Shown here: piece after piece, positions 33,287-45,245 of the stretch
Layout of the letters: the number at the start of each line of letters is the position of its first letter
Numbering within the stretch: position 1 is the first letter of the stretch
Assembly: GCA_036971615.1 (NCBI GenBank)
Contig: JAYKKR010000007.1
Location: 248,001-312,000 of the forward strand
From: Amyloporia xantha
Taxonomy: Eukaryota; Basidiomycota; Agaricomycetes; Polyporales; Adustoporiaceae
Direction: 5' to 3'
Length of the DNA: 64,000 nt
The notes under the pieces: generated by a model
What the model was told of the DNA's origin: nothing
Seen by the model: only the letters and a program-made list of their open reading frames with translations
The model's database searches: none
Made by a program: the position numbers and the translations under genes

Positions 33287-35181
33287 TCAATTCCCTTGCC
33301 GGCGTGTGGTGGTAGCGCGTCCCCTGGCTTTCCCCCTCGTACCTTTCTTAGCAGGCGGCGAACTATCCGCTCCCTCTTCGTCCTCGGCCTCCCGTGTTCG
33401 CGCTCCACCTCTTCCTTTCGCTTGCTCCCGTATCTTAGTCGCATCCTTGTCCACTGGCTTCCAGTCTCTGAACTTTCTCCGACAAGCATTGCTGCCCATC
33501 TCGAGGTACTCTTCTCGAGTCACCACATGCTGCGAGAACGCGGGATTTTTCGCGAAGGTAATGGCGGAGCGGTAAGCTTCCAAAACGGGACTGATTAATA
33601 TACACGGTTAGCTGAGCACCGCGGGAGACATGGATAACCTCGTACTCGGTAGAGCTATAAATGACCACTTCATAATCGTCGGGCGCCAATGCCCGCAGCT
33701 CAGATAACCTAATCGTGTAATCCTGTGAGAAAAGGCCACTCGACGTGTTTCACCAGCCGTCTGGAACTCACAGCCGCTCGTGGAAGCCAGGAAACTTGGC
33801 GTTCCCACCGACCAATCCGATATGCGCCCAAAACATTCCCTGTAGATCCTCAGGCAGGAGGGCAATGCTATTTGCGATAGTCGAAGCAATCCCCGACTGC
33901 CCCAAACCTGACAGTGGATGGATCGTCATGATTGAGCATGAATGGAACTGACCACTGAACGATTAAACTCAATCACCGATGTCGTCTGGGCGGAATATTG
34001 TCTCCGGAACTGTAAACCGTTCATTATTCATACACATGACTTGTACGTTCTCGTCGAGCGCCTCGCCAGGGCTGCGGATACGGCCAGCGCGATTGATTGA
34101 GAAATCAGGTAGTATGTACTCTTGGACGATGGCGTTGTCCCTAGGATTATCACTAGTGATTAAAGTCAGCGCTGGGACCACTGTCGTCTGATCGCAAGTA
34201 GACATACCGACATGTATTTAGGTCAGCTTTGAAATTCGACGAAACGTAACAACACGCCTCCTTGATATCATTTATGATATACGTCTCGTCCATCATGTTC
34301 CATTGCCTGAATGACGCGAGTTCTTTGAGTTTGTTGGTCAATAACTTTCCACCGACATCAATCCTGGTTAACGATGAGGTCTCGATACGCGTGTTGATAG
34401 CCCTCCAACACACCTCTTGACAGCATTCCATACTATCGACCCATTCATTATGGGGACTATGTGTGTAAAACTGAACCCCGAATCTATAACAAGCATACAT
34501 TCGGGCCGGGGAAGATTTGGCTTCGCGTACAGAACGCCGTGTGGAATGAGCGAGGCAGCTACATTACCAGCAAGCGTTGGGGTTACGACATGACAATGTA
34601 AATCTGTGCTCAACTTACGTGTGCAGCGATAATATGATTGAAATTCATATTCTTCGAAGGCAAACTGGTCGTAGACGTCTTGGATATTGGGCAGGTTAAA
34701 GTAGGGTTCCGTTATCAGAAGCGATGCCTCTGCCGTATTAACCTGTGCAGAGTGTCAGATGTCCGCCGGATAGAATTGTGCACCATCGAGACTTACCCCT
34801 AGGACTTCACTGGAGAACATGCCATCCCAGACAGCCTTCTCGGCGTCCCAGTCTACGAGAAACCCCTGGATACTATGAAGGACGCTCTTCCCCACGATGC
34901 CTCGGTCGAATAGAGATCCGGCATACCTTTTCAAAGGGCAGGCGGTAGTGCAATGATGAGTGGTCACGGCAGCTATCCAATTCATGGCCAATATATGTCA
35001 TTTTGTCGCCCTTTGAGCGCACAATAGCATTTGGTATAATCCTGAAATATAGTCATTTATTTGGGGGACGCTGACCCAGACTGGTAGTTCGTTACCTGGG
35101 ATCACGGTCCTGTAACCCAACCACCCCCGCCTTTATGGAAGATGCGCCGTTGTCAACGACTATTGTAGCGGCTGGATTCAT
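33287..35181 (-). CDS. ARP6: Actin-related protein 6 (ARP6)
   Basis: Subunit of the SWR1 chromatin-remodelling complex that deposits histone H2A.Z. The first exon 35181-35096 encodes [17 protein letters not shown], the actin phosphate-binding loop. Later exons give [14 protein letters not shown] joined to [117 protein letters not shown] and finally [19 protein letters not shown]. The order and motifs are diagnostic for ARP6. The coding frame continues about 60 residues past the usual KF end, in a Lys/Arg/Glu-rich tail. At least eight introns interrupt it. It is divergent from the TANGO2 gene. Confidence 0.92.
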
Positions 35182-35796
35182 TTCCTGACTTGTCCTCAGA
35201 TGAATAAAAGATAGGTTTTTGACGAATGTCGTAGGCAGCTCGGTAGAAGGTAGAGAGTGCGTCGAACAAGCTCAAGGCATGAGCAGCGCGTCTACCACAT
35301 CCTCCGGTCACTGTCAAGAGAGGCGCCCAGGCTGTCGCGGCTTTCTAGATCGCTATCACATCTCTTGTTCTGTTCGTTCCTCCCGGAAGACTTCAATTAT
35401 CCGTCCTTGTTCTTGATTACAAGTGGCACCTCAAACTACCACTTCTACCGCACCATATCTTTGCTCGTTGATTTAGTAGTCTCCGCCGTGCTTCGCCGTC
35501 TATCTATTTCTAGCTGCCTCAATTCATCTACTGTGGGTTTCCTGTCAACGCCGGCTCGCGGGTACCGATCCTGTAAGGGTCTCGACAAGTCAATTTGTAT
35601 CATCCAGTGAAGGTCCGATTAGTGGCAGGAACAAGACAGCCCATTTCGAGACTTGAGCTCACCACAGGTGCACCATGCTTGTCATAGTATACTGCGCCTT
35701 TTGGCCAACCTGACGGTGGCGCCTCATATTTCAGGCTGCTCGTATTCAATATATGCATACCTGCCCCGTTTTTGTGCGAACAGAGTAGGCCACCCA
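35182..35796. promoter_or_regulatory. Divergent region between ARP6 and the TANGO2 gene
   Basis: A 615-bp gap between two outward-facing start codons. No convincing gene was found; a 69-codon minus-strand frame at 35600-35809 overlaps the TANGO2 start and is treated as a shadow. Confidence 0.45.
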
Positions 35797-36886
35797 ATGT
35801 GTGTGGCATTCTGGTCCCTGGAGCATCCTAATTTTGCCTTGTGCGTGTCCAAATGGTTGTTGAAGATGGAAAGCCTAAGCCCCACGTTGCAGGATCCTGT
35901 GCAGTAATCGAGACGAGTACCTGTCTAGACCAACTGTCACGGCGCATTTCCATTCATTCGAGAGCTCAGGCGAAGATATATCCGGCGAGGGCAACGTGCT
36001 ATCTGGTCGCGACGTTCTCGCCGGAGGCACTTGGGCTGGTATTAGTCGATCCGGGAAGATGGCGCTTCTGTAGGCATGTGTCTACATGTCTGGGCCACAC
36101 ACTAAAGACTGCATAGAACCAACATCACGGAACCTCCAGGGAAGTACGACTCTTCCAGAGGGAGTTTGGCCTTGTCTTTCCTTTTGCCGAAAACCCCGTC
36201 AACGACGTTCCGAGCTGAAGTCGACAACATAGTTTCTCAGAATACCAAATTCGCTGGTTTCAATCTCCTGCTTCTTTCTCCTCGCATCGCAGACGAACAT
36301 GGTGGACAATCGCTGAATTACGACGCCGCGTTCGTTACAAATTCCGGCGGAGGTGGTGACATTACCGCTCGTGATCTTTCTGACGAAGAGAGGCGCTGTG
36401 GAGGAATGTCCAATGGCATCGATCGCCAGGGAGCGAGTGACTGGCCGAAAGTCAAACACGGCACCGGGGCACTGCAAGAGATTCTTGACGATATCACTGA
36501 AGACGCCAACGAATGCCGACTTGCGGAGCGTTTGTTCGGACTTCTTACGTGGGTATTTGCTCACGCTATCGTCCTCATGTCTAGGAGCGTGATCTTACAT
36601 GTTCGAGTTCCTCGTTGACAGTTGGAGAAGTGATGGCGTCGTGGATCGTGCTGCTCTGCGAAACACCATACACGTGGACCCCATTGCTGTGCCGCCGACG
36701 CAATCATCAGGTGGTGCTCCTCGCGAATTTTACGGCACTCGGTTATCCACGGTGGTACTCGTGCGCAGGGACGGACAGGTATTGTTCATCGAGCGGGACA
36801 TGTGGTCATTAGATTCGGGTGGGAGAGTCTTCATGGCTGACGCTAAAGACCAGCGTGTCTTTCAATTCCAAATTAATATGCAATGA
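35797..36886 (+). CDS. TANGO2/NRDE family protein
   Basis: Member of the NRDE (Asn-Arg-Asp-Glu) family that includes animal TANGO2, linked to heme/lipid handling and Golgi organisation; the biochemical role is debated. Exons 35797-35840, 35893-36069, 36117-36548 and 36622-36886 give 305 residues. The N-terminus MCVAFWSLEHPNFALILC runs into the signature SNRDEYLSRPT. LSGRDVLAGGTWAGISRSG and ALLTNITEPPG follow, and near the end YGTRLSTVVLVRRDGQVLFI. The catalytic-like N-terminal Cys2 and the NRDE motif are present. Splice phases are consistent. It converges on the transcription-factor gene with 242 bp between stops. Confidence 0.9.
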
Positions 36887-37128
36887 CAGCATGTTATAGA
36901 AGAAGGCAAGTCGGTACGTACTCTATTCTGCCGACTGACATAAGCTAACATAACAAGATATAGTACAAGGTTAAATATCATGATTGGAAGCATTTACCAA
37001 ACCTCGCACCCACGTACAGCGACGAATGCATGAGATCTATCCTACCAAGGTTTCATATGGCCCAAATAGTCCACAGGCGCGAATAAACAAGTCCTGTGAG
37101 GCACTCTATCCGATACAAATACAAATAA

Positions 37129-38540
37129 TTAGACGACGTGGTATGCCTTCTGGTAAGCACCGTTGTCCGCCGATGAGACTTGGAAGTAGTGATCGTAACC
37201 GCTATGCGTTGCGATTCCAGGCCACTCATGGATAGGGTGTCCGAGGCTCGAATGGCTTGACGATGAAGTGGGTGACATGAGCTCACTCTCCGTTGGTGTA
37301 GGCAAGGCCGTATATCGGGGATCGCTAGGGTAGCTAATCTCACCGCCGCTGCTTGGACTGGTGAGCGCGCAGTCACTGGCAAAGGATGGTCAGAAAGACT
37401 CACTGCATGGTGTCATCGAGTTCGAGCATCTGGCTAAGAACGAGGCATTCGTGGTGTGTATTATGCTCTGGCAGCTGGCGCAGTTGCTGTAGAGTATCTC
37501 GAATCTGATTTGTCAATGCAATCAGCGAATGCGCAGCGTCAGGGTTGCTCAAGCAGGAGCAGGAAGGCTGCATCACGTTCGCATCGCTGGACGAAGGTCG
37601 AGCGTAAGACGGGTGAGAAAAATGATTGCCGTTCGTGTGTGTCGAACCATCATCGTAGCGATGCTCGCCATAGTCTAACGGAGAGCTCGACGAAGAGGAT
37701 GAGTAATAGACGGTAGACTCGTCAGTCGGAGAGCCGAACTCCTGATGAGCGGTCTGATTTCTGTAATACGTCTGCGTATGAGTTTCGTGGGATGTTGAGG
37801 CCGTGGGCAGGCGATATAGCTGATGTTGTGAATACTCGGCGGTCTGTTCACTCTTCACCACCGAAGACATCTGGGAGGAAGCACCTTCGGAGGGCCTATT
37901 CTTCTGATATTGGGGATGTAGCCGCTTCGACGACCGTGAATGCCACTTCTCAGTGGCATCTCCGTCGCAGTAGTTGGGCTCGGCCCACTTGGGATGAGGC
38001 TTCCCTGTCAGATGTGTGAGTGAGTTGTCTAGAGAAAAGGATGCAAATTTTATTACCACGCAGTTCTCGCACTAAACTTTCCAGTTCTGCTATCCTATTT
38101 CGGAGGCGGGTTGTCTCGTCGATGTTCGGGTCATCTCTGTTCATAACATGAACAATATGGCCCATGACTAAACCTTCTGTGTAGCTGACCTGAGTGCAGG
38201 GTCATCGACTTCGTATACACAAAGACCAGTCTAGTCGCGAGACATTCAGTCAAGAAGGTAAGCGCAATGTCGGACCACATACCAATCCAAGTTGTATGCA
38301 TCTTTGACATGGTCGCTTGCGGTCACACTGAAAATACCACGGGTCAGTCAATCTTGTTATGCGCTCGATGATATGACAATCCTTACCTTTCTCTTGGAAG
38401 TATGACAATTCAAGCAAGACTGAGTAGTGCGGTTCCTTCGCCTGACATCATCGTGAGCACGCACGACGGACAGCAATGAAGTACAATGGTTACCGCTTGC
38501 GATGATCGATGTCAAGACCGGCGCCCAGGTCGAAGTCCAT
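37129..38540 (-). CDS. Zn2Cys6 transcription factor, 7 exons
   Basis: Fungal-specific DNA-binding regulator. Exons 38540-38494, 38441-38387, 38327-38283, 38230-38190, 38136-38057, 38004-37404 and 37357-37129 give 365 residues. The binuclear zinc cluster starts near residue 25 with spacing C-x2-C-x6-C-x5-C-x2-C-x8-C (CLNCHTSKRK, CDRKRPCQRC, LC). A short leucine-containing coil follows (LRNRIAELESLVRELRG), then KPHPKWAE, a pairing I recall from Agaricomycete members. The remainder is Ser/His/Tyr-rich with a seven-Ser run, and there is a second small CxC cluster PSCSCLSNPDA. There is no fungal_trans middle domain. Targets are unknown; none of the neighbours forms an obvious pathway with it. Confidence 0.88.
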
Positions 38541-41500
38541 GATCTCTCCTTTGAATTGTAGGGGCGGAAAATGGGGATCTGACTCGAGAGTCATGGTTAA
38601 GTGGCGGACGAAGCGACATTGATGGGACGTACTTATGTGTGCACAGGCGCCTTGGACTTGACGCCAGAGAGTGGCTCCGAGTAGAATCAATTGATCTTTG
38701 TATCCAGTAAGACTGTACAGAGTTGCCGATCCAAGTAATACCGAAATGGGTGGGTGGATGAAATCCGCGTCCCTGACCGGCTTCTGGGCACCTTCTGGAC
38801 TGCCCAGGAGAGGACAGGCGTCTCTGAAGGACGTGACATAACGTGCGAGCCGGTGAACCCTAGTTAGCGTGCTATAGGAAGGAGAAGATAAGATTCAAGG
38901 CTGTGGGCTGCTGTCGGGGATGCCGTGATGCATGGAATTCGCTAAGGTACCAACATCGGGAGCCATCTCGAGCAGCGCAGGAATGTCTGAGACCCTGAAC
39001 TCGAAATACGGATTCGGCTCCACTTGCTCGCTCTTCTTCATAAGATGTAAGTCATTTCGGGTTCGTTAAACCGAATGCGCTTTCCGTTTCCAAGAGCTTA
39101 ACAAAAGGTTCTCTGGAGGGCCCCGGGGCACCCCCAATCGTGATGCCATGATGATCGTGGAGTTCTACGCGATTACGAGAGCGCTATAAGTGTTCTCGAT
39201 ACAGTGCACGTCTGTGCCAGAGAAATACCGGCATATTGGTCATGGGTTCAGACATATCGAACAGTCACAACCGTGTGGTGACTGATCATCCTTATTTGCT
39301 GAGTCTCGGAGAAAGACAGAGAAGAATGTACACGGTCTCAATCGGCCAAACTGCAATGCACGGGCGGTAAAATTATCAACAGGGTAACGTTCAAGATTGC
39401 AGATATAGACTCAGTCATCTGACTGCGTGATAGTCAGCGGCATGAACACAATGAATGGACAGCGTTCAACTGTATCTCCGGATGGCGATGATTGGATCCG
39501 GAACACTCCATACTTTTATGGGCATGTCACCGTTGTACAGAGGGCATCCCCGGGGCCATCCCGGACACTTCTGATGAAATGAGTATTAGAGATGTATAAT
39601 CACCGGCTCCAAGATAAGTAGTATACACGTACAAATGAAGTCCATAAGGTGCATCAGAATGTGGCGTTATAGTTTACTACCTTTGTATTGCTCCTTGATG
39701 TCAGGGAGCGGAGGAATGAGTAGGAATATGGGACCGTGCCTGCAGTTTACGCGTTCGTTCCCGGCCGACATTCACTAGAAGCCCGAAAGGAGGGATCCTC
39801 GTTGCACCGAAAAATTGGAACCACAGCCAATATCATGGCCGTGAACTGAGCTAGAATGTCGTTATTGTGCCGGTTCCGTTCCAGCGAGCCCAGAATGAGA
39901 AGATGCAATCTGCTTACTTGCCGGTTTACATCTGTAGGTAATCTGAGAATTGAACAAGGTTTACATCGATATAGCAACGCCAATCAATCGGCCACGACCC
40001 ACCCGCCTGTATACGCCTTGGAGGAGTGAACTGATCGTGTATTATCACCGCGTATAAACTGGTGTCGTGTGTAAGTCTCGCGAAAAGTTTGAGATCCACA
40101 GGCGTCAACGAGGTCAACGCAATACTGCGAGATACTCGGTCGAGACGGGCCTCCTGCACACGGAAAGATGTAAAGACCAGCATTGATTGGGACCCAATCG
40201 GTGCACGTCAATTTGCAGCTCGAGAAAGCTTTAGATGACCGAATTAGCGGGCCGCTACTTTGAGGATTCGCGATGAGTTCCTCCGATAGGTGCAAGCTGA
40301 ACGGTGTAAATATCCGACGGTGTAGGTTTGCTCCAGGACCCAGAGGATATGATCCGACCAATACTGACGTGAGAACAGCTGGAGTGATTGCCCTTCCGAC
40401 GGATTTTCGTACTGATGGCGATAACTCAGCTGTCTAAGGTCGTGTACAGCATGGACGTATACAGTTAAATGACAGTCGTGTGGTCGCCTGTCTGCAGCTG
40501 TAAGATGATCGCATGATTCAGCTCGGAGTGTCGAAATACAAGGACATCACCGCGCGCTAGTCATCACCCGGCGTTGAATCTCAGATATCCCAGTCAGCTG
40601 GCTCGAGGCAGAGTCTGGACGTACCAGGTTCAAGCTGGGAAAGTGCCAGTCAAAAGGATGTCCCAGTACTGGCCTCTAGATCCCCGCAGTCTAGCCCGCT
40701 GCATTCAAGGATTACCTCCTACACACTCTATGCAACTTGAACTTCAATCTCAATGCGGTTTGGATTCGGGGATATAGAGCCAGGCACCGCGATATAGCCT
40801 GGGACGATCAAGATTACCGCGCGGGAGGTGGAATTCTGGAACAAGAAAGCAGAAGGCCGACAGAGTCGCGTCCGAATCAATTCAATCATGAAGCCGTCGT
40901 GGTTGTGACACACACAGGCAGCATTAACGCTAGTACTTCCTGGTGACTCGGAGGATGCCCCTTCCCAAGATACGATACGCCACACGGGCTGCAGGATACA
41001 CCAAGTACTAGTTGCTGTTGTTTGTTCGGTGGCGTTCCAAGCTATAGTACCACGTATATATCGCCACCTCTAGGCCACCTATAGCTCCATGGTCATGGTC
41101 AATTGCGACACCGAAGGCTAGCCTCACCATTGGATGCGAAACATGTAATTTCAGTAACCACTAAACAAGCCCTCCGTGATAACGGCGTTTTGCCATTGCA
41201 TCCGCGTGAAGTTGTTTAACGCCCAATTACTGACCCGTGAATCATGACAGCATTGAGACAAGAGGCCTATCGGGCCCACCGGAGTATCGGCTCCATTCAA
41301 TGGCAGATTCTTATCAGACATGCTTTGGACAGGCTACTCAAGTCGGCGTGATGTACCCGAAACTGGATGACCGCAAGACGCCTTCGAATCGGTAAGCCTA
41401 CATTGACAGCATCACTGAGAAATCGCCCCCTTCGCAAAAGTTCGGATGGTCTTGTGAGTTTCTCAAGAATGTCATGGCAGCAACTGCTTGTCCTCTTCAC

Positions 41501-43067
41501 TCATGCGTAGGTATCAGTCCTATTGGCCATTCTGCAAAATTTGCTTTGTTATCCACGATTAATCTGTTCCCGTCAAACTTGAACTTGAAGGGCAGCTGCT
41601 GTCAGACACGGAGCCGGCCGGTTCCTATCCGTTTTGTGCAAGGAATTTGCTAAGTAAGTATCTCCCATGCTAGAGCGGTAAACTGCTAGTATTCGCTGAC
41701 CGCAGAATCAAGGAGTCGACTCCAAAGGCCGTAATGGCCGTGCTCGACGCCTGGTGTCCCCAAGATTGACATTGCCATTCCCGTCTTGCGACGCGCAGAG
41801 TCCGCAGGCCCAGTCGCAGCTATCCTTTCGAGGGGCTTAAAGAAATTTTATGTGACAGTTGGTCTATTGCTGCTATCTGTGTTTAATCTGGGCAGTTTTG
41901 AAAGCGTCACTACTCTCGGCCAGATGTAAGCCTGTCAAGACATTCGACGCAACTCTATTGAGCTGAGTTGAACATCGTGTGCTGAACAATCCTGCTGACT
42001 GTCACTGGGTACGCTGGGGCTCCTCATGAGTATCATGCGGTCTGGAGGTTTTCAAAGAGTCCAGGCGAGACCCTGCAACTTCTGCCTGATTGCATTGCCA
42101 TCGGAAGCCAAGATGCTGGCTTTCGAAAGCACCTTCCCTATCTGTCAGAGTGACATTTTTCCAGCGGCGATGCGGACCCATTCCATCACGGCCAGACCGG
42201 TGCGTGACCTTTGAGAAGACTGGTAATGTGGAACTTTTTGCTGATCTCGCCGCATGACTTGGATGACTAGACCGCCGGGTTTTCTCGCCTGCTCCGAGTT
42301 CACTCACCCGATGTTCTGCCCCATTGGCCCTCAAGTGCGATTTGTGCTGTGAAAACGCAACAATAGCGGCTGACAACCCAGATTGAACGGAGCCAGGTTC
42401 CGTCGGTGTCGCTGCCAGTGTTCAGACGGTGAAAGTTCGGATTTGTTACCGAATGTAGCGATCTTCATTGGTATGTTAAACGTCTGTGGTCGAAACGGAA
42501 CGTTGCTGTCCCACTCTGTCAGTATCTATGATTCTAGAAGAACGTTTGGCTGGGTGCTGTCGTTTGCTTATTTAGTGTGCATTCATTGCTCCGGGGCCAT
42601 ATGTGGATCAATTGCGATTGATAGTGGAGTGATATCGTCTGCACCCCGATACGATTTCGACAAGTCTATTGATTGCTACTGATTCTTTCCACAAGTGGAA
42701 TGCCTCACTAGGAATGTTATTATTTTTCATTGAGATGTATTTTTGTGCCACACAGCTCCCCGCGAGCTCGATGCGCGCTTGACGGTGTGTCTACTACAGC
42801 GCCTTAGCTAACCGCTTATATTACACGACATGGTATACGATGAAATGAGGACGAGATTTTTTAAAGTCTGAGTGAAGGGTAATCCGCAAATGCGCGGAGA
42901 CGGTGAGGACGCTCGTTCCGGGGACGGCCTCCAGAGTGGAACGTGCCTATTCCAAAAACGCGCGTCGCGCAATGTACACATGCCAAAATGGCAGTCAGTC
43001 GTCGACAGCGTGATCGTTCCCAGACTGCCACCTCCCTCTTGTCCGTCATCGACGCCTACTCTCCACC
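38541..43067. other. 4.5-kb gene-poor region
   Basis: No exon chain gives a known family. Open frames are short, often lack ATG, and run in conflicting frames. A faint F-box-like piece (39747-40361, minus) is listed separately. I saw no transposon ends, reverse transcriptase or transposase motifs. This may be decayed accessory DNA. Confidence 0.4.
39747..40361 (-). pseudogene. Possible F-box-type remnant
   Basis: One frame reads KAFSSCKLTCTDWVPINAGL, close to the ACSLTCRDWVP pattern that follows the F-box in many Agaricomycete F-box proteins. A second overlapping frame reads SIALTSLTPVDLKLFARL. There is no ATG and no clean splice chain, so it is probably broken, if it was ever a gene. Confidence 0.25.
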
Positions 43068-45245
43068 ATGTCCGATGAACAGGACGCTGCACACTCGCCA
43101 TCGTCGCCAACTGAAGCATCAGACACAGCCACGCCGGTGGTTGAAGCGCCAGAACCGAAGCCAGGATTGGACGGCATTCCTGTCCGTTGTGAGTGTTTCT
43201 GCAACGTTTGGAAGTTGACTCTCGAGCTAAGTGTTATGAAAAGGGTACGATGTGAGTGTTGCGCCAGCTCTCGCACAAGCTGTCTGCTATGGCTAATTGC
43301 TACCTCATTGCTTCAGGCCGACCGCACCGAGCCGTATACCCGGATAACGCCTTTCCAGGAAAAGCATGACACGAGTGTCGAGTACGTCTCTTGTTATCCC
43401 ATTTTCCAATACCCACACATCCGTGATCTGAAATGCAGATTCTTCTACAAGCCTATCACCCTGTCCGCCCTGGGGGCGGGGATGGCCATTTTGGCTTATG
43501 TTGCGACCACCCAAGATGTGTTGGAGGAAGGTCGGGACAAGCGCAGAGTGTCAGTTCTATGTGGCTCTCACAGCGGCGAATTTTGCTAATAACTTCGGAT
43601 CTTAGTGGCGCATATGCTGCGATAGCCTCGTTCCTTCTGTTCTCGACGATACAATTCCGGGATGGTCCGTTTGTTCGCCCTCATCCAGGTTTGTCCCTTG
43701 TTCACACGTAGTGATTACTGAGCAGTCAATTTCGTCTATGTTCCAAGCGTTCTGGCGAGTTGTTCTGGGTGTCAATCTACTATATGAGCTAGCCTTGGTG
43801 TTTCTACTATTCCAAGACCTGGATTCGGCCAGGGGGATGATGGTGCTCTTAGACCCCACCTTGGGAAAGCCGCTGCCAGAGAAAAGTTATGCCGAAAATT
43901 GTGCCTTCACGCCACAGAATATTTGGGTAAACTTTCTTAAAACTTCATCCGCACGCGTTTATCCTGACACATCGCGCGCAGAATGCAATTGATATCTTCT
44001 GTCTTGCACATGCACTGGGCTGGTTTGGGAAGGCTCTGATTCTCCGGGATTATTGGTTCTGTTGGGTAAGGCTCTTCAAATCGGGCCCCTAACTGGATAT
44101 CTGATTCGGCCAGATTTTGAGCATCGCCTTCGAATTCGCCGAATACAGTTTGCAACACCAATTGGCGAACTTCGCCGAAGTACGTCGCTCTTTTTTCCAG
44201 GGGAAGTGTATGCTAAATTAGCAGTAGTGCTGGTGGGACCATGTGTGTAGCTTCGTGTTCCCTGCTCGCTGTACATGCTCAGTGGATTCACCAGTGGATT
44301 CTGGATGTCTTGGTCTGTAACTGGCTCGGCACGTATCTAGGTGCGTTCTGACCCGGATTGTAACCACATTTTCCGTTTCATTTTATCGATATGGACCACT
44401 TACACCAGGAATGAAGGCCTGCCAGTATTTCGAAGTTAAAGTTTGTGATTTTACTTACTTCCATTCTTCATCATATCTGATTTTCGATACAGCACTACAT
44501 TTGGCGCGGCCTTCGACAAACACGAGGCCTTCGTTCTAAGACCAAACGTGTTTTCAGCCAGTTCTCTCCGCATGACTGGACCACTTTCCAGTGGGAAGGA
44601 ACCGCTTCCTTTGGACACTACTTTACCGTCGTCCTGCTGCTGGCTGTCTTCCTAGCGGCTGAGCTGAACCCTTTCTATTTAAAGGTGAGCGCCAGTCTTG
44701 GTGCCCTGGGCTAGAAGCGTGTCTGAATAATGGAATAGGCTCTCCTATGGATGGAGCCCGATCATCCGTTCGTCATTGCTCGCCTGGCCGGTGTCTTTCT
44801 GTGTGCCTTGCCTGCTGTACGTGAACTCTTCCAATATGTCAATGATCCCAGGTACGTCCGACATTTGTTTATGTGATTTCCTGGATGGTTGAACGGTGCT
44901 AACTTGTACGTCAAACAACCTTCATGCATGATTCTGTCAACAGGAAAGCCGTGCGAATGGGACAACATGTGTGGTTGCTGCTCGCTACGATTGGTACGGA
45001 ACTGCTAGTGATCGCCAAGTGGAGCAAGGGCCAGTTTCCCGTTCCATTGCCGACTAGCGTTAAGTGGGCTTGGGCAGGGGGCGCCTTTCTGTTGGTGCTA
45101 TACCCAACTATGCAGGTAGGTGACGCCGTGTCGGCAGCTATAATTCAGTCTCATGACCTACTCATTTCCTTAGTTCGGTGTTCCGAGCGCACGGAGATAT
45201 CTTCGACGCACACAGCGTAAGACGAAGACCAAAACCTCCCTTTGA
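43068..45245 (+). CDS. Phosphatidylserine synthase, base-exchange type, 15 exons
   Basis: ER membrane enzyme of the animal/plant PSS family (PF03034), which swaps the head group of phosphatidylcholine or -ethanolamine for serine. Exons: 43068-43188, 43244-43251, 43317-43381, 43439-43549, 43606-43688, 43748-43926, 43982-44065, 44114-44179, 44228-44242, 44295-44340, 44409-44440, 44493-44684, 44739-44851, 44944-45115, 45174-45245; 452 residues in one phase. Family blocks are DTSVEFFYKPITLSALGAG, FRDGPFVRPHPAFWR, VNLLYELALVFLLFQ, GWFGKALILRDYW, NFAECWWDHWILDVLVCN, GMKACQYFEVK, QFSPHDWTTFQWEGT and AAELNPFYLK. Eight or more hydrophobic segments. Two exons are tiny (8 and 15 nt), and the second one encodes the conserved CWWDH. 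Fungi are better known for the unrelated CDP-DAG enzyme Cho1. Confidence 0.9.

Noticed and set aside
41640..41760. Possible tRNA gene in the gene-poor region
   Set aside because: No acceptor stem or T-loop consensus could be matched. I found no convincing tRNA or rRNA anywhere in the window.
43317..43381. A frame of exon 3 reading RPHRAVYPDNAFPGKA, which would imply a frameshift in the phosphatidylserine synthase
   Set aside because: Including the 8-nt microexon at 43244-43251 gives a single phase through EKHDTSVEFFYKP with all canonical splice sites, so no frameshift is needed.
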